Below are positions 53,309-62,340 of a stretch of 64,000 bases of DNA, one piece after another. The first letter of the stretch is position 1. Each line of letters opens with the position of its first letter. A program made the translations under genes and the position numbers. Source of the DNA: Neopusillimonas maritima (GTDB lineage Bacteria > Pseudomonadota > Gammaproteobacteria > Burkholderiales > Burkholderiaceae_B); contig NZ_NQOU01000004.1 of NCBI RefSeq assembly GCF_003576595.1, forward strand, positions 1-64,000, given 5' to 3'. The notes under the pieces were generated by a model that did not search any database, was not told the origin of the DNA, and saw nothing but the letters and a program-made list of their open reading frames with translations.

Positions 53309-54909
53309 TTCGCCTGTCGCTTCACGCCTTCACCGTCCAAACCGCGCACATAACGATTAACAAGATTTTCCAGTGCCGCCAAGTCGGGCGCGGCCCCATA
53401 CACATAATGATCGGGCCGTGAAATGACGTAGCGGCAATTCAAAGACTCAAGCCAGGGCGCCATTACCGCCCCCTCTTCCGTTACACAAATGCCTGAACGC
53501 GCCGACGCCCTATTGTCTTCGGCGTCGATGCATACCAGCGTTGCATTGATTCGTTGCGCAAGGTCGTGCAACCGATCCGACTCTGCTTCGGAAACCACGC
53601 CGACCGATAACAAACAAGCACTGCCCTGAACAAACTGATCCAGCCAACCTGAACGCGGCTCACCCGGCTCATGAACAGTGACATGCGGCTGGGGAAACAA
53701 CGTTCCTGCGCCTGGCGCAGTTGTGTCGATCAAGCCGGACGTCAAACCTGGAATCATGTTCTGACGAATCGTTGTTTTAACGACGCCACCCTGCTTCGCG
53801 CGCAGGTCTGCGTCGCGACGGCGGGCTTTGTCGGCGTCTCTTTCACAAATAATTCGACCCAGCTCCATTGCCGCGCGCGTTGTGGCAACCACATGCGGAT
53901 GACGCTCCTGTTCGTAAGAGTCAAGAAGGGCATCACTTCCGACTTTTTTTAATACCAACTCCAGCTTCCAGGCAAGATTAAGCGCATCGCGCATGCCCTG
54001 AACCATTCCTTGGGCCATAAACGGAGGGGTCATATGCGCCGCGTCACCGGCAAGCAAAATACGCCCTTTGCGCCATTGGCGGGCAACGAGCCCATGAAAA
54101 CGATACGCGGCATGGCGCCACAAGCGACCCTCACCCGGCTTCAACCAGCGGGATAACATGGGCCACAACACCTCTTCGGGATAATCCCCCGAATTCTGCT
54201 CGCCGGCCAGCAACATCACTTCCCAACGCCGATGGTTCCCCGGCCCCACCACAAAGGTGCAGGGACGGTCGGGCTCACAATACTGAACCTGGGTATCGGG
54301 CAACTGCGCCAACTTCTCGTCGTTAACGATTGCGTCAATAACCAGCCATGCCTCATCAAAACCCAGATCTTCCAGCTCGATACCCAGACGCTTGCGGATG
54401 GGGCTGGCGCCACCATCGCAAGCAATCAGATAGGCGCAACTGAACCGAGTCACTTCAGTTTCATCTTTCAGCTTGACGTCTACCCAGACCGAATCGGCAT
54501 CCTGACCGTTATCGGTCACCTCAGCCTCAAGGAAAATATGCGCGGCGTCTTGCTTGGACAAGCGATTACGCAGAGCACGTTCCAGCGCGGGCTGATTAAA
54601 AACATAATTAGGCGCCCAGCCCAGGCGGTGCGGGGCAGGCGCGGCATCAAGACGCAGGATGGGTTGGCCATCAACGCCACGATACTCGCTGGGACGATAA
54701 GGCGCTATAACATCCTGCAGCTCGTCGGCAACCCCAACTTCCTGCATGATGCGCAAACCCTCGTGGTCTATTCCAATCGCCCGAGGCAAAGGATATAAGT
54801 CGGGCAACTTATCGAAGACAGCAACTTGAAGCCCCCGGGCAACCAGCAAATTCGCCAGCGTGGCACCGGTTGGCCCATAGCCCGCAATAATGACATCGTA
54901 GTGCTTCAT
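53305..54909 (-). CDS. FAD-dependent aromatic hydroxylase, MhpA-like (3-(3-hydroxyphenyl)propionate hydroxylase family)
   Basis: This 534-residue class A flavoprotein monooxygenase has a dinucleotide-binding VIIAGYGPTGATLANLLVARG at the N-terminus, a DG-like motif ACDGGASPIRKRLGIELEDLGF near residue 167, and GDAAHMTPPFMAQGMVQGMRDALNLAWKLE near 285. Domain layout and length match MhpA/PheA-type hydroxylases that act on phenolic acids. It is the last gene of the AA_synth-mhpA pair in cluster B. The substrate is unresolved. Confidence 0.87.
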   Translation of the reverse strand: MKHYDVIIAGYGPTGATLANLLVARGLQVAVFDKLPDLYPLPRAIGIDHEGLRIMQEVGVADELQDVIAPYRPSEYRGVDGQPILRLDAAPAPHRLGWAPNYVFNQPALERALRNRLSKQDAAHIFLEAEVTDNGQDADSVWVDVKLKDETEVTRFSCAYLIACDGGASPIRKRLGIELEDLGFDEAWLVIDAIVNDEKLAQLPDTQVQYCEPDRPCTFVVGPGNHRRWEVMLLAGEQNSGDYPEEVLWPMLSRWLKPGEGRLWRHAAYRFHGLVARQWRKGRILLAGDAAHMTPPFMAQGMVQGMRDALNLAWKLELVLKKVGSDALLDSYEQERHPHVVATTRAAMELGRIICERDADKARRRDADLRAKQGGVVKTTIRQNMIPGLTSGLIDTTAPGAGTLFPQPHVTVHEPGEPRSGWLDQFVQGSACLLSVGVVSEAESDRLHDLAQRINATLVCIDAEDNRASARSGICVTEEGAVMAPWLESLNCRYVISRPDHYVYGAAPDLAALENLVNRYVRGLDGEGVKRQAN

Positions 54910-54965
54910 CTTACTTACCTTTCAGCTCCAGGGGTCGTGACCAATTGAACCTGTGTGAACAAAAA

Positions 54966-55544
54966 CTACCTTTGCCCGTCATGAACGCTCACGGCCTCTT
55001 TGGTCAGGCCACCCAGACGCGCGTGAATGCGACCGCCCGTACCCGCAAGCAGCGCAAACAGAATTTCGTTAGGGCGCGGCGCATCTTGAATGCCCGCCTC
55101 ACCAATGGTGTAGTGACTGCGCACATACGAGGCGTGAATATAGTGCAACGGTACGATCAAACGATAGCCGGCAGCCGCCACGGCCTTGGCTGAAGGCACC
55201 ATCGCCTTAGGTTCACCCAACGCCGCACGCAAAGCCCAACCGCCGGCCTCATGCCATACTGCGCCGTGCTCAAGCTCACCATTCACGCCCACAATCGCGC
55301 CTTTGCCATACACTTCGATGTTGTCGGCTCCGAGCGTGTTTACCAGCTCGGCAGACAGCGTTTTACCTAACTCGCGCAAGGCCGCCATAAAAGGCATCAA
55401 ATCTTCCTGATAGGTACCTGCATAAGGGTTACGAATAACGGCACAAGCCGTTGCCACCCGGATTGGATGCGCCGACCGTGGACCGCCCTCGTGATAGATG
55501 GTTTCAATATTCAAGCTTTGCTTGCGGATATCGATAAGAGACAT
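54966..55544 (-). CDS. AA_synth (PF06684) family protein
   Basis: This 192-residue protein contains the segments IYHEGGPRSAHPIRVATACAVIRNPYAGTYQEDL, VEVYGKGAIVGVNGELEHGAVWHEAGGWALRAALGEPKAMVPSAKAV and HYTIGEAGIQDAPRPNEILFALLAGTGGRIHARLGGL. This pattern matches the uncharacterised amino acid synthesis protein family, which often clusters with aromatic or amino acid catabolism genes. It lies 56 bases before the MhpA-like gene and just downstream of the cluster B operator at 55612-55636. True activity unknown. Confidence 0.75.
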   Translation of the reverse strand: MSLIDIRKQSLNIETIYHEGGPRSAHPIRVATACAVIRNPYAGTYQEDLMPFMAALRELGKTLSAELVNTLGADNIEVYGKGAIVGVNGELEHGAVWHEAGGWALRAALGEPKAMVPSAKAVAAAGYRLIVPLHYIHASYVRSHYTIGEAGIQDAPRPNEILFALLAGTGGRIHARLGGLTKEAVSVHDGQR

Positions 55545-55611
55545 GGCTATAGGTTCCGAATTAGATGGAGCGGAAAACGCCGATTGAACACCACCGGCAT
55601 GACTTATTTTA

Positions 55612-55636
55612 ATGCATAAATGAATATTTTATGCAT
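55612..55636. promoter_or_regulatory. Cluster B operator, perfect dyad
   Basis: ATGCATAAA (55612-55620) and TTTATGCAT (55628-55636) form a perfect 9-bp inverted repeat with a 7-base spacer, in the divergent region between the AA_synth and cupin genes. The same dyad, more or less degenerate, is found at 62222-62246 and 63086-63110, so it is probably the binding site of the GntR regulator encoded at 62341. Confidence 0.7.
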
Positions 55637-55720
55637 AAGTATTAACCATAAAGACAGTTTCTGATCATCGCGGAGAAAGCATTATCTGGGGTTATTCCTA
55701 TTGCTCTTCCGTAGAATAAT

Positions 55721-55745
55721 ATACATAATTATTAAAATTACGCAC
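55721..55745. promoter_or_regulatory. Possible second, degenerate cluster B operator
   Basis: ATACATAAT (55721-55729), seven bases, then ATTACGCAC (55737-55745) match the cluster B half-sites at 7/9 and 6/9 positions. It lies 21 bases ahead of the cupin ATG. A weak candidate that rests on the better sites. Confidence 0.35.
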
Positions 55746-55766
55746 AAAATTCAGAAGGAGACACAT

Positions 55767-56327
55767 ATGACTCAAGCCACCTCACCCCAACCGATCCGTC
55801 GCGTGGTCATTGCCAATAAAAACGGCAAACCAAGCGTAGTTAGCGACACGAAAACAGTTCGTACTTTCGACAACCATCCGGCCTTTGCGAACACGCTTTT
55901 ATGGGCAACGCCCTCGCAGCCGAAAGTGGGCAACGCCGAACTGGCGGCCGATCCGGTACAACCCACCACGAACTTCCTGCCCCCGGTCGGCGGCACCCGC
56001 TTAATGATCGTCACCTTTCCACCCGACGCTTTAATGGGCGATCCTTCGTTCGACGGTGCGGCATTCGGTGCCGAAGTCGCTCAAAAAACACCCGGGCTGG
56101 CTCAAACATTCGAAATGGACGATCCCGCCATGCACACGACCGATACCGTCGACTACGCCGTCGTTCTGGACGGTGAAGTATGGCTTGACCTGGGTACGGG
56201 TGAGGAGCTGCATCTGCAAAAACACGATGTCGTCATTCAAAATGGCGCACGTCACGGCTGGCGCAATAAAGGCACTAACGCCGCCACCATGCTGTTTGTA
56301 CTGATCGGCGCCGAACGCCGGAAATAA
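55767..56327 (+). CDS. Cupin domain-containing protein
   Basis: This 186-residue protein has an N-terminal region of about 90 residues and a C-terminal cupin (VDYAVVLDGEVWLDLGTGEELHLQKHDVVIQNGARHGWRNKG, about 125-165). Conserved His and Glu positions suggest metal binding. AGAAGGAG lies ahead of ATG 55767; the frame from 55701 crosses A/T-rich regulatory DNA. It is divergent from the AA_synth-mhpA pair and convergent with livF. It may be a dioxygenase, isomerase or sensor; not resolved. Confidence 0.8.
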   Translation: MTQATSPQPIRRVVIANKNGKPSVVSDTKTVRTFDNHPAFANTLLWATPSQPKVGNAELAADPVQPTTNFLPPVGGTRLMIVTFPPDALMGDPSFDGAAFGAEVAQKTPGLAQTFEMDDPAMHTTDTVDYAVVLDGEVWLDLGTGEELHLQKHDVVIQNGARHGWRNKGTNAATMLFVLIGAERRK

Positions 56328-56347
56328 GTTCGAACAGCAAGAATCGC

Positions 56348-56397
56348 AGGCCCCTGTCGGTTGTTTGCCGCTGGACGGCAAGTCACTGCAGGGGCCT
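56348..56397. terminator. Hairpin in the convergent cupin/livF intergenic region
   Basis: AGGCCCCTG (56348-56356) pairs with CAGGGGCCT (56389-56397), and an inner stem TTGCCG / CGGCAA (56365-56370, 56376-56381) extends the structure. No T-run follows, so a Rho-independent role is doubtful, but the position between convergent genes fits a bidirectional terminator. Confidence 0.4.
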
Positions 56398-56428
56398 TGT
56401 GCTTCCAGGCGATAAGCCAACCGGCGTG

Positions 56429-57136
56429 CTACCCCCCCAAATAAGCCTTCTTCACCGACTCGTCATTCAAAAGATCCTGCGCCGCTCCTGTCCCGACAAT
56501 CCGCCCCTGTTCAATCAAGTATCCTCGATCAGACAATTTCAAGCTTCGCTTTGCATTCTGCTCGACCATCAGAATGGTGACCCCTGTTTCACAAACACGC
56601 GCCAGTGTTTTGAACAGCTCGGAAACCATAAGCGGAGACAAGCCCAACGAAGGCTCATCCAACAATAGAACCTCGGGGCTCGACATCAGCGCACGGCCAA
56701 TCGCTACCATTTGCTGCTCACCGCCACTCATTGTTCTTGCCGTTTGCGAGAGGCGCTCGCTCAAACGAGGAAACAACGACAAAATGCGTTCCAGGTTTTC
56801 GGTTTCACCAACGCGTGCCCGCTTTGGGTAAGCCCCCATAAACAGGTTTTCACGTACCGTTAACTCACCAAAAATCCCCCGCCCCTCAGGCACGAGCGCG
56901 ACGCCCGCCTCAACGCGCTCGAAGTCGCGCAGCGAACACACAGATCGTCCGTTCAGATTGATTTGCGCTTCTGCCGATACAGGGATCAGCCCAGCCAGCG
57001 CCTTCAGCAATGTAGATTTCCCCGCGCCATTTGCACCCAACACGGTCACAACCTCACCGCGCTGTACATTCAGGGAAACATCATCCAACGCTTTATGCAT
57101 GCCATACCAGGCACTTAATGCCTTAACTTCAAGCAT
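56429..57136 (-). CDS. ABC transporter ATP-binding protein, LivF type (cluster B)
   Basis: This 235-residue ATPase has a normal Walker A GANGAGKSTLLKALAG near residue 34, signature MSGGEQQMVAIGRAL near 134, Walker B VLLLDEPSLGLSP, and MVEQNAKRSLKLSDRGYLIEQG as in LivF proteins. The start at 57136 overlaps livG by 8 bases. Last gene of the cluster B importer operon. Confidence 0.9.
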   Translation of the reverse strand: MLEVKALSAWYGMHKALDDVSLNVQRGEVVTVLGANGAGKSTLLKALAGLIPVSAEAQINLNGRSVCSLRDFERVEAGVALVPEGRGIFGELTVRENLFMGAYPKRARVGETENLERILSLFPRLSERLSQTARTMSGGEQQMVAIGRALMSSPEVLLLDEPSLGLSPLMVSELFKTLARVCETGVTILMVEQNAKRSLKLSDRGYLIEQGRIVGTGAAQDLLNDESVKKAYLGG

Positions 57137-57863
57137 CCTCGTCTTCTCCAAGATAGGCTCGGATCACTTCCGGATCGGCCAGCACTTCGGCCGGTGTACC
57201 CGAAGCAATCGGCATGCCTGCGCTCATTACGACACAGCGGTCACATAAAGAACGAACCGCTTCAATTACGTGCTCTACCATGACAATAGAAATATTCTCT
57301 TCCCTGATTGAAGCAACCAGTTTCATGGCATCAATAAGCTCAGTTGGGTTTAATCCTGCCAGCCACTCATCGAGCAACAGCAACTTGGGCCGGCTGGCCA
57401 AGGCCCGGGCGAGCTCGACCTTCTTCTGATTCATATAGGTAAGGTCACCAGCCAGGGTATCGCCCTGGCCTGCAAGCCCTACTTTGGCCAATAAGGCGTC
57501 GGCCTTTTCGTCGGCCCGCGAACCAAATTCATGATCGTGAACAAACGCCATGCCCGCCACCACGTTTTGTCGCACGGTCATGCCGCTAAACAACCGCACC
57601 AGTTGATAGGTACGACTGATCCCGTATGACGAAATGCGATACGACGGCATGCCCGCCACTTCGTGCCCATTCACTTTAATGGAGCCTGCGTTAGGTTCAA
57701 GTACGCCACTGATCAAATTGATTGCGGTTGTTTTGCCGGAACCGTTTGGCCCCAGCAACCCTAAGATTTCACCGGCCTGAACCTCGAGCGACAAGCCGTC
57801 AACGGCTCTTAATCCGCCGAACCGACGCTCAAGGCCTTTTACCTGGAGTAATGCATCAGCCAC
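57129..57863 (-). CDS. ABC transporter ATP-binding protein, LivG type (cluster B)
   Basis: This 244-residue ATPase has Walker A GPNGSGKTTAINLISG, Walker B LLLLDEWLAGLNP, and H-loop MVEHVIEAV. In place of the usual LSGG-like signature it reads LTYMNQKKVELARAL, a known type of variation in LivG proteins. I set the start at GTG 57863 with GGGGGG upstream, overlapping livM by 8 bases; the longer frame to 57920 is unlikely. Confidence 0.88.
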   Translation of the reverse strand: MADALLQVKGLERRFGGLRAVDGLSLEVQAGEILGLLGPNGSGKTTAINLISGVLEPNAGSIKVNGHEVAGMPSYRISSYGISRTYQLVRLFSGMTVRQNVVAGMAFVHDHEFGSRADEKADALLAKVGLAGQGDTLAGDLTYMNQKKVELARALASRPKLLLLDEWLAGLNPTELIDAMKLVASIREENISIVMVEHVIEAVRSLCDRCVVMSAGMPIASGTPAEVLADPEVIRAYLGEDEDA

Positions 57864-58773
57864 GAATCGCCCCCCATCGCCGCAACAAGCCCAGAATGCC
57901 GCCTGGCAACCAGTACACAATAAGTAGAAAGATCGCCCCCAGCACCATGCTGAAATGATCCGGAAAATATTTGGTCAATACTTCAAAAGCCAGAATGAGC
58001 GGAACGACGCCGATTACCGGTCCGAAATACAGCGCAATCCCACCCAACAAGGCCATGACCAATACCTGGAATGACACCAGCGCATTAAAGGCGATCGAGG
58101 GTTCAATATAGGCCCAACGCGGCGCAATAATCGCACCCACCACCGACATAATCATTGAGGTGCCCACAAATACCAGCAACCGAACCTTGACCGTATTAAT
58201 GCCACAATTGCCGGCGGCAACCTGGTCTTCGCCGATTAAGCGCAGGGCGAAACCGAGCCGCGAACGCGAAAGCCAGGCACCGAGAATCAACACCAGGGCA
58301 AACAGAATCAGAAGCTGCCAATAGATTTCAGCCGACGTCACGTCGAGAAAGATATAACGCCCCACAGACCCGCTAATGTTGGATTCATACCAATTCACCA
58401 GTTGGCGAATCATTTCCGCCACACCGAAAGTAAAAATGACGAAATACATACCCGACAAACGCAAGGTACATAAACCAATCAACAAAGCCAGGATCCCGCC
58501 GAACACAGCCGACAACAAAAGCACCAGCGGCCAGGGCAGTGTTTCTGAAAACAAGGCGACGGTATAGCACCCCACCCCGACAAAAGCTGCCGTCGCGAGT
58601 GATACACGCCGGGTTGTGCCACAAAACACCCCCCAGGCAGTGGCCAGGTTGGCATACATTAGCAAGCCAATCAGCAGGGAAACAATGTAGTCGTTGGTAA
58701 ATTGGGGAACGACGGCCAGCGCACCAAAGACAACGACAAACAAGACTATGGATAATGGATTCAACTGTTTCAC
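57856..58773 (-). CDS. ABC transporter permease, LivM type (cluster B)
   Basis: This 305-residue inner-membrane protein has about nine hydrophobic segments with the BPD_transp_2 features WGVFCGTTRRVSLATAAFVGVGCY near residue 47 and FQVLVMALLGGIALYFGPVIGVVPLIL near 232. The GTG start overlaps the livH stop as GTGA. Confidence 0.9.
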   Translation of the reverse strand: MKQLNPLSIVLFVVVFGALAVVPQFTNDYIVSLLIGLLMYANLATAWGVFCGTTRRVSLATAAFVGVGCYTVALFSETLPWPLVLLLSAVFGGILALLIGLCTLRLSGMYFVIFTFGVAEMIRQLVNWYESNISGSVGRYIFLDVTSAEIYWQLLILFALVLILGAWLSRSRLGFALRLIGEDQVAAGNCGINTVKVRLLVFVGTSMIMSVVGAIIAPRWAYIEPSIAFNALVSFQVLVMALLGGIALYFGPVIGVVPLILAFEVLTKYFPDHFSMVLGAIFLLIVYWLPGGILGLLRRWGAIRG

Positions 58774-59645
58774 GATACCGCCCTCCCGAACAAACCGGCA
58801 GGACGGAAAATCAGTACCAGCAGGAAAATAGCGTAGTTGGCAGCCAGGGTTAAGCCTGAATCAACATAAGCCGACACAAAGCTTTCAATGAGTCCCAGCA
58901 TTAATGCGGCAATAACACAGCCCACAAAATTACCCACACCACCCATAATGACGACAATCAGCGCTTTCATGGTGTACACCACACCCATCGTCGCACTGAA
59001 CGTCGAAAACATGCTTAGCAAAACACCCGCTGCCGCCACCATCCCGGTACCCAGGGCAAAGCCCAACATGGCGATCCGGATGACATTCACACCTACCAAC
59101 GGCGCAGCGCCGGGGTTCACCGCAACAGCGCGCAAAGCAGTACCTACACGCGTTCGCAACAGAGTCCAATAAAGCCCCAAGGCAAACAGAATGGCGGCTA
59201 AAAGCGCAATAAGGCGGTTCGCCGAAACTGTTGTACCCAGCACATCGACGGCTACCGACAAGAATGAGTAGCTTAGATAGTTGCCGCCAAACAGCGCGAG
59301 CATGACTCCCTGAAGGAAGAACAGCAAACCAAAAGTTGCAAGAATACTGTCGCCTTCAAGCTCTTCCTGGCTGCGGCTTCGCTTTACCAGCGGCACCAGC
59401 GCATAACGGTAGAGAAACGCGCCAAGTATCGCGGCCAGCGTTCCCAATAAAATAGTGGAAATAAGCGGTGAGATTCCCAACTGGGTAAACATAACCATCG
59501 CAACCAGCGCAGCAAGAATCAGCATCTCACCATAGGCAAGATTCAGAATTCGCGCCACGCCGTATTGCAGGTTGAAGCCTAGCGCCAGCAAGGCGTAGGC
59601 TCCTCCCAAGGTTAGCCCAAATAATAAAGCATCAATTAAGGGCAT
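58770..59645 (-). CDS. ABC transporter permease, LivH type (cluster B)
   Basis: This 291-residue membrane protein has LivH landmarks FGLTLGGAYALLALGFNLQYGVARILNLAYGEMLILAAL at the N-terminus and LIVVIMGGVGNFVGCVIAALMLGLIES near residue 230. GGAG lies 7 bases before the ATG. It follows the binding-protein gene by 12 bases, so SBP-livH-M-G-F form a compact operon. Confidence 0.9.
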   Translation of the reverse strand: MPLIDALLFGLTLGGAYALLALGFNLQYGVARILNLAYGEMLILAALVAMVMFTQLGISPLISTILLGTLAAILGAFLYRYALVPLVKRSRSQEELEGDSILATFGLLFFLQGVMLALFGGNYLSYSFLSVAVDVLGTTVSANRLIALLAAILFALGLYWTLLRTRVGTALRAVAVNPGAAPLVGVNVIRIAMLGFALGTGMVAAAGVLLSMFSTFSATMGVVYTMKALIVVIMGGVGNFVGCVIAALMLGLIESFVSAYVDSGLTLAANYAIFLLVLIFRPAGLFGRAVS

Positions 59646-59657
59646 ACTAACTCCGGA

Positions 59658-60878
59658 TTAGCTCCAGTTCGGCTTGTCGATAATAGGCTTGGCACCTTCC
59701 CGGTCTTTGGGCGCAACGCCCCAGAACGTATCGCCTTGCCACTGACCAACCAGCCATGCATCGCGTGCAATATTGTTTTCAAAGCGCAAGGGACCTGAAA
59801 TCGTGTCGAAGGTTTCCTGCTGAAGCACTTTGATAATTGCAGGGCGATCAACCGTTCCCACGGTCTCGATAGCCTGGCCCAAAGCCTGCAGACCCGAATA
59901 ACACAGATAGCTGACCCATTGGTCGGGCAGCCCTCCATTCAGGGCCTGAAAGCGCTCAAGATAGGCTTGCAACTCCGGAGTTTCAGGGTTCCAGCCGCCT
60001 GGGCCCATGATACCTTCCGTTGCAGCAGCGAAGCGCTTGCGATAAATGGGCAGCGCCGAACCCACACCGATGTAGAACACCTTCGGATTAAAGCCACGCA
60101 CCCTAGCTGCTTCAGTGAGCCCCATTGAGTCGGGCGGATAGCTGAATGCAAGGAATACGTCGGGATTGCTTTGCTGGGCGGCAGTGATAATTGGCGTGAG
60201 ATCCTGAGTGCCAATGGGATAACCGGCTTCGTGTACGATTTCAAAATCGGTATTCGCGAAAGCGTCACGTGCCGCCTTAACCAGTTCAATTCCACCTTGG
60301 TCGGTTACGTTCACAATCGCTACGCGATTATTGATTTTGCCTGCCTTGCGCATTTCCTGAAGCACGTCGACAATTGCCGTCCCATAGGGGGCATTGGGCT
60401 GCAACAAAGCAAAAACATTATCCCAGCGCTTAACGAGTTCGGGCATGCGCTCAGTAATGAAGGTGGGCGCAATCATGGGAAACTTATTACGGAAAAACAC
60501 AGGTGCAACAGCCATGTTCATGCCGGTTCCCCAAGGAGGCAGCAAAAAGTCGACTTTATCCTGGTTAACCAAACGATCGATAGCGCGAACCGCTTCTTCG
60601 GGCTGACTGCGGTCATCGTATTCGAAAACCTCGATCAGCTTCTTTTTACCGTCTACCATCAGGCCGCCGGCCTTGTTTACGTCATCTACCCACAAACGAT
60701 AATTGGGGATTTGAGTGGAACTGGCCCCAGCAGTAAACGGGCCGGTTTTTGAAATTGCCCAACCAAATCGCAAAGTGTCACGATCTGCCTGCGCAAACGA
60801 AATGGTTGGCGTGGCCATTGCAGCGGCAGACACCCCTGCCACTTTCACAAAGTCACGCCGGCTGAATCGATTTCCCAT
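59658..60878 (-). CDS. ABC transporter substrate-binding protein with Tat-type signal (cluster B)
   Basis: This 406-residue Peripla_BP_6-type binding protein begins with a twin-arginine motif SRRDFVKVAG and a hydrophobic stretch ending ISFAQA, so export by Tat is likely. The mature domain starts LRFGWAISKTGPFTAGA. AAGGAGACAAGT stands before ATG 60878. It heads the cluster B importer operon. The cluster A binding protein has a Sec signal instead. The ligand is probably an aromatic acid (inference). Confidence 0.88.
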   Translation of the reverse strand: MGNRFSRRDFVKVAGVSAAAMATPTISFAQADRDTLRFGWAISKTGPFTAGASSTQIPNYRLWVDDVNKAGGLMVDGKKKLIEVFEYDDRSQPEEAVRAIDRLVNQDKVDFLLPPWGTGMNMAVAPVFFRNKFPMIAPTFITERMPELVKRWDNVFALLQPNAPYGTAIVDVLQEMRKAGKINNRVAIVNVTDQGGIELVKAARDAFANTDFEIVHEAGYPIGTQDLTPIITAAQQSNPDVFLAFSYPPDSMGLTEAARVRGFNPKVFYIGVGSALPIYRKRFAAATEGIMGPGGWNPETPELQAYLERFQALNGGLPDQWVSYLCYSGLQALGQAIETVGTVDRPAIIKVLQQETFDTISGPLRFENNIARDAWLVGQWQGDTFWGVAPKDREGAKPIIDKPNWS

Positions 60879-60988
60879 ACTTGTCTCCTTCCTGTTGTTT
60901 GAATACTGCGTAATCTGCTCCCCGCTGCCATGAATATCCGGCAGCAAGGGTTGCAGGGGAAATAAAAGCGGTCGCTTCCGGACAACCG

Positions 60989-62107
60989 TTAAGGGTGAAT
61001 CACAAAATTACTAAAGCCGCCGCTGCGATTTTCAATACCGGAAATCGCCTCGTTAATTTGCTCGAGAGGACTGGCCACATGCTCGAATACAGACATATTC
61101 AATGTTCCCGCACCCGCCATATCAGCCATATCCTGACCTTCGGCCGCAGTGAACCAGCACGAACCAATAACCGTTTGCTGCAAGTCCATGACGGTATGCA
61201 AGTCGACCGGCACATCGCCTGCAATGGCGCCGATATCAACGGCTTTGCCGCCGCGCTTGAGCACGCGCATTGCCGACAACAAAATGTCGTGACCACCGCC
61301 CGGCCCGATGCAATCGACGTACAAATCCAGCCCTTCATTTGCCGTCATGCGCTGGACCCAGTCTTCAACCGACTCGTTATCATTTATCGACTTGACCTCG
61401 ATGCGCTCGGGCGCCAGCGCTTTAACGCGGGCCAATAACTCTTTATTGCGCGCCACACCCAGGATACGCGTCGCCCCCATACCCAAGGCCAGCAAAATAG
61501 CGCCCAGCCCCAGCGTCCCGCTTGCACCGCTCACCATGACGGTTTGGCCGGGCCGAATTTGCGCTTTACGCAAACCGGCGTAAGCCGTACCCAAATAGCC
61601 CAAACGCGCAGCCTGATCGTACGACACGCTATCGGGAAGGGAGACCAGCGAATATTGAGGCGCGGTCATGTACTGACACAAGCCGCCATAAGGGTAGTCA
61701 TCGAAAATCTTCAAAGACTTTTCGCTGAACCCAAAGTAGCCGTTGAAGGTGTAGTACTCACAATGCTCATGACGACCGTCGCGACATGCGCGGCACCCGC
61801 CGCAGTGACGACCGGGATTCACGTAAACGCGATCACCGGGTTGCCAATAGTGCACCTGCGAGCCAACCGCCACAATTTCGCCCGCCGGATCGAGGCCGAA
61901 AATAGCCGGCAGTGGAGGCAATGGGCGCTCTGGAAACCAGGTTGTCCAATTCTTCAACACATTACCCAGGTTAGGCACAATGCCGCATGAATGAACTTTC
62001 ACCAGCACGTCGTTGGAGCGCACCTCAGGCACCGGCACTTCCTCGATTTTCATGGGGGAGCCCACGTCGTGCATGCGGGCTGCTTTCATTGTCTTTGGAA
62101 TGGACAT
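60989..62107 (-). CDS. Medium-chain zinc-type dehydrogenase, atypical catalytic site
   Basis: This 372-residue MDR protein has GroES-like and Rossmann domains. The structural-zinc cysteines CGGCRACRDGRHEHC are intact (about 97-111), and the nucleotide motif GASGTLGLGAILLALGMGA is near 193. The catalytic-site Cys (SCGIVP) is present, but the usual GHE is GLD (FGLDPAGEI), so one zinc ligand is altered. This pattern is known in some MDR groups. AAGGAG precedes ATG. It is divergent from gntR and upstream of the importer operon. Substrate unknown. Confidence 0.83.
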   Translation of the reverse strand: MSIPKTMKAARMHDVGSPMKIEEVPVPEVRSNDVLVKVHSCGIVPNLGNVLKNWTTWFPERPLPPLPAIFGLDPAGEIVAVGSQVHYWQPGDRVYVNPGRHCGGCRACRDGRHEHCEYYTFNGYFGFSEKSLKIFDDYPYGGLCQYMTAPQYSLVSLPDSVSYDQAARLGYLGTAYAGLRKAQIRPGQTVMVSGASGTLGLGAILLALGMGATRILGVARNKELLARVKALAPERIEVKSINDNESVEDWVQRMTANEGLDLYVDCIGPGGGHDILLSAMRVLKRGGKAVDIGAIAGDVPVDLHTVMDLQQTVIGSCWFTAAEGQDMADMAGAGTLNMSVFEHVASPLEQINEAISGIENRSGGFSNFVIHP

Positions 62108-62221
62108 CTCGTCTCCTTGTTACTGCGCCCTTCTTTTCCAGGCGATATGTTTGCTAAGCGATTTACAAGACTTAGATTAAAGTTATCTTTTCATGACAAA
62201 AACTATTTAAACATAATTTCT

Positions 62222-62246
62222 ATGCATAAAACATACTTTTGAGCAC
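62222..62246. promoter_or_regulatory. Cluster B operator between the dehydrogenase and gntR
   Basis: ATGCATAAA (62222-62230), a 7-base spacer and TTTGAGCAC (62238-62246, six of nine bases of the second half-site) reproduce the cluster B dyad. It lies about 115 bases from both the dehydrogenase ATG and the gntR ATG, in the shared divergent region. Confidence 0.55.
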
Positions 62247-62340
62247 AAGGGTTTTTACTAACAAGGGTATACCCGCCGCCTCATCACCAAATGAAGACGC
62301 TTGATCTACAATTCAGATTCGTCAACAACGCCAAAACGAT

